Below are positions 60,501-64,000 of a stretch of 64,000 nt of DNA, one piece after another. Every line of letters starts with the position of its first letter. Positions within the stretch are counted from its first letter, which is position 1. Below the pieces are notes generated by a model. The model worked only from the letters and a program-made list of their open reading frames with translations. It ran no database searches and was not told the origin of the DNA. The stretch lies in assembly GCA_022071945.1 (NCBI GenBank), contig JAJVIN010000023.1, positions 99,961-163,960 on the forward strand, read 5' to 3'. Position numbers and translations under genes: made by a program. The DNA is from Thermoanaerobaculia bacterium. Lineage in GTDB: Bacteria > Acidobacteriota > Thermoanaerobaculia > UBA5066.

Positions 60501-60815
60501 GACGTGGGGATAGCCGCCCGTAGGATCCTGCGCGCTGTAGCGTGCCTCGGGGTGGTTCTTTCTCCAGTAGACCTTCAACCAGCCGGGGATCCGGCCCGTG
60601 TCCGCCCGTTCATCGGCCCGGAGCATCTTGAAGTCCTGGTTCGCGATCACCAGCTTCTCGAGGGCCGTTCCCTTCCGGATTCCGTGCTGGCTGAGCTGCC
60701 GATCGAGCGGCGGTGCGAATTCGTCGGCGCGAGCCGGAAGAGTCGCGGCGCTCACTCCGAGAAAGGCGGCGAGCGCGAATGAAAGCCGTCCGATCTGCCA
60801 TCTGCTGTTGAACAT
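57600..60815 (-). CDS. large secreted sialidase-like (BNR) protein with three carboxypeptidase-regulatory repeats and a PPC domain
   Basis: This 1071-residue exported protein has a signal peptide (about 1-30) and an N-terminal helical part (to about 155). A BNR-rich propeller-like region follows (about 160-560), with repeats of the type STDGGATWG, STNFGQTW and STNGGTTWG. Then come three near-identical modules of about 75 residues starting YTISG.AGT. The second and third of these (by protein order) are separated by a PPC (bacterial pre-peptidase C-terminal) domain, and a jelly-roll-like end closes the protein. No sialidase catalytic Arg/Tyr set or protease triad was recognised, so it may be adhesive or carbohydrate-binding. 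The start has GGGAGGACAGG just before it. A CRP-like palindrome lies 35 bases upstream and an intrinsic terminator follows the gene. Confidence 0.85.
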   Translation of the reverse strand: MFNSRWQIGRLSFALAAFLGVSAATLPARADEFAPPLDRQLSQHGIRKGTALEKLVIANQDFKMLRADERADTGRIPGWLKVYWRKNHPEARYSAQDPTGGYPHVIKEVLEWMLSHQDLRPGLPEPDRPSAWYDIRDEGDGEPPAPAANRGEEVNATVGTNQRISGAQTSSRSESDIRINYWNPNYIIAGSNNISASGFQAQFWSTDGGATWGQTTLPNSMSDSMNSDPTVDWQSDNTAWSSTLGIVGSTLKLRVYKSTNFGQTWTYDATPSGSQTNVDKQMMWIDHSATSTYKNNIYLIWHDGSPAYMTRRNASGWLASPIKVSGTETTGTAIGSDVKSNGYGDVFGMWPDTGSRGIYVVKSTDGGATYGAPVKIATTYDSYDIGVPSFNGRRLLIYVTAGAYRTASKNNVYAIWADLSGETGCTTASNEPGSSTTSACKTRIWFARSTNGGTTWGAPVKINNQSGKNDQFNPWLAVDETNGRISVMYYDTVNDANRKKTDVYYQSSTDDGATWSTAQKVTTAMTDETVSGADTGNQYGDYNGLTGNAGLFLPSWTDRRNNAKEEIWTAKITEGSTPVTYTISGSAGTASATVTAGSASATSDASNNYTISGLAAGTYTVTPSKSGCTFSPASASVTVGPNATGINFTASCTAPTYTISGNAGTTGVSLTAGTASATSDASGNYTLSGLLAGTFTVTPSKSGCTFTPASASVTVGPNATGVNFTAACGGGDLQLTSGVTVNGESVAQGAWKYYYIVVPSGATSLTFATTNATGDVDIYTQSGAKPTSSSYVCRPYSSSGNETCTATNPAAGTWYLGVYGYAAGSYSVTGTVVTGTTTYTISGSAGTSGALLTAGSKSATSDASNNYTITGLSAGTYTVTPSKSGCTFSPTSRSVSVGPNATGITFTATCGTGGTTQILANAGFESGAVSWTGTSGVITNSTSRTPRTGSYYAWLNGNGTTTTETLYQQVAIPSTATAATLSFYLKIDTAETTTSTAYDKLQVQIRNSSGTVLATLATYSNLNKSTSYALKSFNLLSYKGQTIRVYFLGTEDSSLQTSFLIDDTSLSVTTP
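58082..59076 (-). repeat. three DNA-level repeats encoding YTISG modules
   Basis: Three copies of about 220 bases (roughly 58082-58302, 58634-58854 and 58858-59076) encode modules with the same order: YTISG, TAG.ASATSDAS, GTYTVTPSKSGCTFSP, VGPNATG.FTA.C. The second and third copies in window coordinates are adjacent, and the first is separated by the PPC domain. High similarity at DNA level would make recombination and assembly collapse plausible. Confidence 0.7.
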
Positions 60816-60849
60816 CCTGTCCTCCCGGTTTTCTGAAAAGAAGAATCGA

Positions 60850-60865
60850 TGTGAGCTCTGTCACA
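60850..60865. promoter_or_regulatory. CRP/FNR-type palindrome (TGTGA-N6-TCACA)
   Basis: TGTGA at 60850-60854 and TCACA at 60861-60865 are separated by GCTCTG, the exact core consensus of CRP-type sites. It lies in the 297-bp spacer between the divergent BNR protein (start 60815) and ankyrin protein (start 61113), about 35 bases from the former. The spacer also holds GTTTGAG (61028-61034) and its inverted copy CTCAAAC (61052-61058). No CRP-family gene is present in the window. Confidence 0.45.
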
Positions 60866-61112
60866 CTCAAGAGCCATGCCACCATCTCGACAGGCCTTTC
60901 GATTGATTTGAGCGAGTTGCGGCAGGGGATCTGGGTCCTTCGGGTCAGGCCCAAACCCTTGCGAGCACCCCGGTGGGTCTACCGCTGACCCTCAAAGGGG
61001 GGCTCGGGGAGTGAGCCGGGACACCTGGTTTGAGGTCCTGGCCGTACTAGTCTCAAACGTCCCGCGAGACGCTTCTTGCGATCAGAGGGGAAAAAGTTTG
61101 GAGGACCTCGTG

Positions 61113-62666
61113 ATGGTGCTCGACACGACTCGCCGGCTGGCCGCTCTTCTCATCTCATCCCTTCTCCTCTGCCAGTCCGCTGCCGGTGCCAACCCCGAAA
61201 AGGCGAGAAAGAAGCTCGACAAGGAGGGGATCTCCTTCACCCCCGAGTCCTTCCACCTGAAGGTCTTCCTGGGGGACTCGAAGATCGTGGAGCTCTTCCT
61301 CGAGGCCGGGATGTCTCCGGACACTCCGAATTCAAAGGGGGAGATTCCTCTCGTGACAGCGGCCCGGCAGCAGGATGGCAAGGTCATGAGCCTCCTCTTG
61401 AAGGCCGGGGCGAACCCCAATCTGGCGAACCCCTCGGGAACGACGGCCCTCTGCCGGGCGGCGGGCGAGGATGGGTTGAAGAACGTGCAGGCCCTTCTCG
61501 CGGCGGGAGCCGCGGTCAACACCGTCTGCGGATTCGGACGGACCGCGCTGCACGAGGCCTCCGAGGACGGGAACGGTCCGATCACCTCCGCCCTCGTCGC
61601 GGCCGGTGCGGATCTTCAGGCGCGGGACGAGTACTCTCAGCCACCCCTCTACTTCGCGGCCAAGGCCTCGAAACCCGATGCGCTGAAGGTCCTCTTGGCC
61701 GCGGGTGCCGACCCGGACATCAAGCTGAAGAGCGGCAAGACGCTCCTGCACGAGGCCGTCGAGAGAGATGACGCCGAGCTCGTGAGGACGCTCGTTTCCG
61801 GAGGTGCGACGATCGACATGAAGGACGCCGACGGCCAGACGCCGCTTCACCTCGCGGCGGACAGAGAGCGCTTGAAGGTCCTTCCCGTCCTCCTCGAGCT
61901 GGGGGCGGATCCCGAGGCGAAGAACCGAAAGGGCGAGACACCCCGTCAGCAGGCTGTGCGGAGGCACTCTCCGGATGCCGCGAAGCTCCTCGAGGGGGCG
62001 AGGAAGGCCAGCGTCCCGGCACGGACGCCCGCCATCGCGGCGAAGGCCTCCTCCGCCGCCGACCCGAAGGCCGAATTGAAGAGGATGGGGTTCGCCTTCG
62101 ACGAGGAGACGTTCTGGGGCCGGCTCGAGGCGGAGGACACGCGAGCGATCGGCCTCTTCCTGAAGGCGGGGATGTCGCCTCAAATCCGGAACGAATATGG
62201 CCGCACGCCTCTGTTTGCGGCCGTGGAACGGGGGCGGACGGCCGCGGTTCTGACCCTGCTCGAGAACGGCGCCGACCCGAATGACGCGGGCAAGGGAGCT
62301 CCGGGAATGGACTTCGGAGAGACGCTCGCCATGAAGGCCGTCGACCAGGAGGACCCGGAGATCTTGCGGGCCCTCGTGGCGAAGGGGACGAACGTCAACA
62401 GAGGAAACCAGTACGGCGCGGTGCCGCTCCACGAGGCGGCGCGGCAGGGAAAGCTCGAGATGGTGAAGATCCTGGTAGAGGCCAAGGCGAACCCGAATGC
62501 CCGGGCCGGCAACGCTCCAGTGCTCCACGGGCCCGTCATGGAGGACCGGATCGACGTCGTCCGCTACCTTCTCTCCTCGGGAGCGAAGGTCGGAAGTGAC
62601 CGCGCCCTCCTTCTCGGGGCCGCCAAGAGCCCGGAAATGAAGAAGCTCATCCAGGGCGCCAAGTAG
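61113..62666 (+). CDS. exported ankyrin-repeat protein
   Basis: This protein of about 517 residues has a Sec signal (about 5-24, LLCQSAAG). Two blocks of ankyrin repeats follow: about 40-285 with six or seven repeats, and about 340-500 with four or five. Typical elements are GATALHEA-like caps, LLAAGADPDIK, GQTPLHLAAD and PLHEAARQG. The blocks are separated by an Ala/Ser-rich linker (about 290-325). Both start with a similar RMGF/EGISF.EETF-like segment, suggesting internal duplication. Partners and function are unknown; the likely location is periplasmic. The ATG at 61113 has GGAGG 8 bases ahead; a GTG at 61110 is possible, and a longer start at 61011 is not favoured. Confidence 0.82.
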   Translation: MVLDTTRRLAALLISSLLLCQSAAGANPEKARKKLDKEGISFTPESFHLKVFLGDSKIVELFLEAGMSPDTPNSKGEIPLVTAARQQDGKVMSLLLKAGANPNLANPSGTTALCRAAGEDGLKNVQALLAAGAAVNTVCGFGRTALHEASEDGNGPITSALVAAGADLQARDEYSQPPLYFAAKASKPDALKVLLAAGADPDIKLKSGKTLLHEAVERDDAELVRTLVSGGATIDMKDADGQTPLHLAADRERLKVLPVLLELGADPEAKNRKGETPRQQAVRRHSPDAAKLLEGARKASVPARTPAIAAKASSAADPKAELKRMGFAFDEETFWGRLEAEDTRAIGLFLKAGMSPQIRNEYGRTPLFAAVERGRTAAVLTLLENGADPNDAGKGAPGMDFGETLAMKAVDQEDPEILRALVAKGTNVNRGNQYGAVPLHEAARQGKLEMVKILVEAKANPNARAGNAPVLHGPVMEDRIDVVRYLLSSGAKVGSDRALLLGAAKSPEMKKLIQGAK

Positions 62667-62678
62667 AGGGCTGTCTCT

Positions 62679-63692
62679 TCAGAGCTTGTGACCGGCAGGC
62701 CGGAAGAGGCTGTGCCGGGAGACCTCCCACGCGTACTGCGAGTAGCAGTCGGCGTTCCGGATGGCCTTCTGCGGCAGGAGGCTTTCGTAGCCCGTCTTGT
62801 GGGCATAGGCGTGGTCGTCGATGGCATCCGTCGTCCCGCCTCGGCCGCCGACGAAGTGCCCGAGTTCATGGACCATGGCATAAACGATGGTGTCGTGGTC
62901 GTAGGCGATCAACCGCCGGCAGAGGTAGATCCGGTCCAGGTAGACCTTCTTCTTCTTCTCGACCTGCGAGGCATCCCTGAGGTGGAAGTACCCGCCCGCG
63001 TAGGTGTAGGCGTAGGACATTTCCGGGGGCTCGAGCGGGTCGTCCTCGAAGATCCAGAGTCCCATGGGGACGTGGCCGATGGCGACCTGCATCCGCGAGA
63101 AGGTGCCATCGATGAAATCGGCGTCGCCGAGGGGATTCGCTGATTTGTCGAGGTGGAAGTGCCGGTTCACGATGGCGGCCGCCGCGGCGCGCATCGGTCC
63201 GAAAAGTCCGCCCGTGCCTCCGAGCTTTGGATCGAACGCGAGCCGGGCGGTCGAGAGATGGGCTCTCGCCGTGGCGATCAAGCGGAGCGCGTCGGGGATG
63301 GCTCGCTCGGCCTCGGGAGCGAGATTGGGCTTCCAGTCCGGCGTCTCGTCAAAGGCCTCGAGCTTGCGGAACGTCTTCATGCCGGGGTCCACGCGCCCGT
63401 CGGAGAAGCCGAACTGCTTTTGCTGAAACTTCTTGATCGCGCCGTTCGTCTTCGGACCGCAGATTCCGTCCTCGACGAGCTTCGGGCTGGGTCCACCCTC
63501 CTCCGCGGGGACCCGGTTCAGCATCTTCTGGATGGTGAGGACGTCCGCCGCGCGGTTCGGCGCCCCCACGCCGACGGCAGCCGAGATGCTGGCGGAGCCC
63601 CCGCTCGCCGCGACCTCGAGATCGACTGGTTTCGCCGAGCAGGTTCCATCGAGATTCAAGCGCCGGAAGTTCACGGACACGGGCCACCTCAC
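62679..63692 (-). CDS. peptidoglycan-binding-domain zinc metallopeptidase, M35-like
   Basis: This 337-residue protein starts with a GTG. An N-terminal part (about 35-110) has PG-binding-domain features (VLTIQKMLNRVP, GICGPKTNGAIKKFQQ). The C-terminal part has the zinc motif H275-E-L-G-H279 (MVHELGHFVGG). Further acidic residues (TTDAIDDHAY) and NADCYSQYAWEV resemble the third-ligand and terminal blocks of M35/deuterolysin-type peptidases. No signal peptide is visible, so it may act inside the cell, be released by another route, or be a toxin-like enzyme. It is convergent with the ankyrin gene, 12 bases away. Confidence 0.75.
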   Translation of the reverse strand: MRWPVSVNFRRLNLDGTCSAKPVDLEVAASGGSASISAAVGVGAPNRAADVLTIQKMLNRVPAEEGGPSPKLVEDGICGPKTNGAIKKFQQKQFGFSDGRVDPGMKTFRKLEAFDETPDWKPNLAPEAERAIPDALRLIATARAHLSTARLAFDPKLGGTGGLFGPMRAAAAAIVNRHFHLDKSANPLGDADFIDGTFSRMQVAIGHVPMGLWIFEDDPLEPPEMSYAYTYAGGYFHLRDASQVEKKKKVYLDRIYLCRRLIAYDHDTIVYAMVHELGHFVGGRGGTTDAIDDHAYAHKTGYESLLPQKAIRNADCYSQYAWEVSRHSLFRPAGHKL

Positions 63693-63858
63693 GCTGTCTG
63701 GTTAAGGGGCAGAGCCTACCAGAGCCGAGTGGTCACGGGCCGTAACGGGCATCACAGACCCGCGGGGCGGATCGTACCTGCCCGGGCACCGCTCTTCCCG
63801 CGCCGGCGCCTCTCATTCCAAGAAGCCTTCGAGATGAGCCGGTCTCTCTTCTCCCGGC

Positions 63859-63884
63859 CCTCGCCCCGCGTGAGCGGGGAGAGG
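63859..63884. repeat. REP-like inverted repeat
   Basis: CCTCGCCCCGC at 63859-63869 pairs with GCGGGGAGAGG at 63874-63884 around GTGA, with one mismatch. It is in the 216-base non-coding stretch 63693-63908, which otherwise shows nothing that I can identify. Confidence 0.4.
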
Positions 63885-63908
63885 ACTCCCCACCCTTTGT
63901 CAAGGGCG

Positions 63909-64000
63909 TCAGGTGGCATTGGAGATGGGAATTCTGGGTTGATAAGGGGTCCCCGTCGCGAGCATGGCGAAGAGGACCCTGAGTTGGCGATCTGCGAGAC
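63909..64000 (-). mobile_element. possible 3' end of an IS110-like transposase, partial
   Basis: An open minus-strand frame enters from the right edge and ends at 63909. The visible 30 codons encode a tail reading DRQLRVLFAMLATGTPY, then QPRIPIS, which resembles the C-terminal end of IS110/IS116-type transposases (RxLRVxxAMLRDGTPY-like). Only the last ~29 residues are inside the window, so family and intactness cannot be confirmed. Confidence 0.4.

Overview
The window is high-GC, densely coded bacterial chromosome with no tRNA, rRNA or CRISPR array that I could recognise. Several things point to a Gram-negative, probably Acidobacteriota-like or deltaproteobacteria-like environmental bacterium: TonB-dependent receptors, a Tat-type iron-sulfur protein, beta-propeller sensor kinases, receiver/Hanks-kinase fusions and many PAS-containing kinases. 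That assignment is inference from gene content, not phylogeny. Base composition looks uniform. The only hint of a mobile element is a transposase-like 3' end at the right edge.

Layout. 1-3.9 kb: the end of a c-type cytochrome gene, a four-cluster ferredoxin and an NrfD membrane subunit (a quinone-linked redox module), then a multi-pass membrane protein. 3.9-13.6 kb: DAHP synthase, a membrane M28 peptidase, lrgA/lrgB behind a hybrid sensor kinase, and a divergent NadE-NadD fusion. 13.9-20.1 kb: signalling cluster A, made of a roadblock protein, an ODP-type di-iron metallo-beta-lactamase protein, a PAS kinase, a REC-PATAN regulator, a ParA-like ATPase, a second roadblock-like protein and a REC-PATAN-TPR regulator. 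20.1-27.3 kb: a hairpin-rich spacer, secreted proteins of unknown role, a DUF3800 protein, a DUF502 membrane protein, a Vgb-like propeller and threonine synthase.

27.3-43.7 kb is a sensory block. A propeller histidine kinase is divergent, by 40 bp, from a propeller protein whose output is a Ser/Thr kinase. Next come a REC-Ser/Thr kinase, a TonB receptor, a YfiR-like protein with a hybrid BarA-like kinase, and a second, paralogous TonB receptor. 43.7-47.6 kb: an operon for a carrier-bound alpha-oxoamine synthase (AcpS, acyl-adenylating ligase, ACP, Kbl-like enzyme, small unknown protein). 47.8-51.9 kb: a phosphoesterase and a PAS-GGDEF-EAL protein. 51.9-55.3 kb: signalling cluster B, a compact second copy of the kinase/roadblock/ODP/REC-PATAN-TPR set. 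55.3-64 kb: a PFK with the PPi-type signature, secreted proteins, an ankyrin protein and a zinc peptidase.

The strongest candidate for an undescribed system is the duplicated roadblock + ODP + PAS kinase + REC-PATAN-TPR module (clusters A and B). It looks like an oxygen/iron/NO-responsive sensory relay feeding a roadblock platform, with a ParA ATPase in cluster A and no Ras-like GTPase beside either copy. Other unusual items are the propeller-GAF-Zn-ribbon-Ser/Thr kinase receptor, the NadE-NadD fusion with an altered NadD motif, the ACP-linked alpha-oxoamine synthase operon, a family of CCCGGAG-N6-CTCCGGG hairpins, and several starts placed 6-9 nt behind a -10-like hexamer, which suggests leaderless mRNAs.
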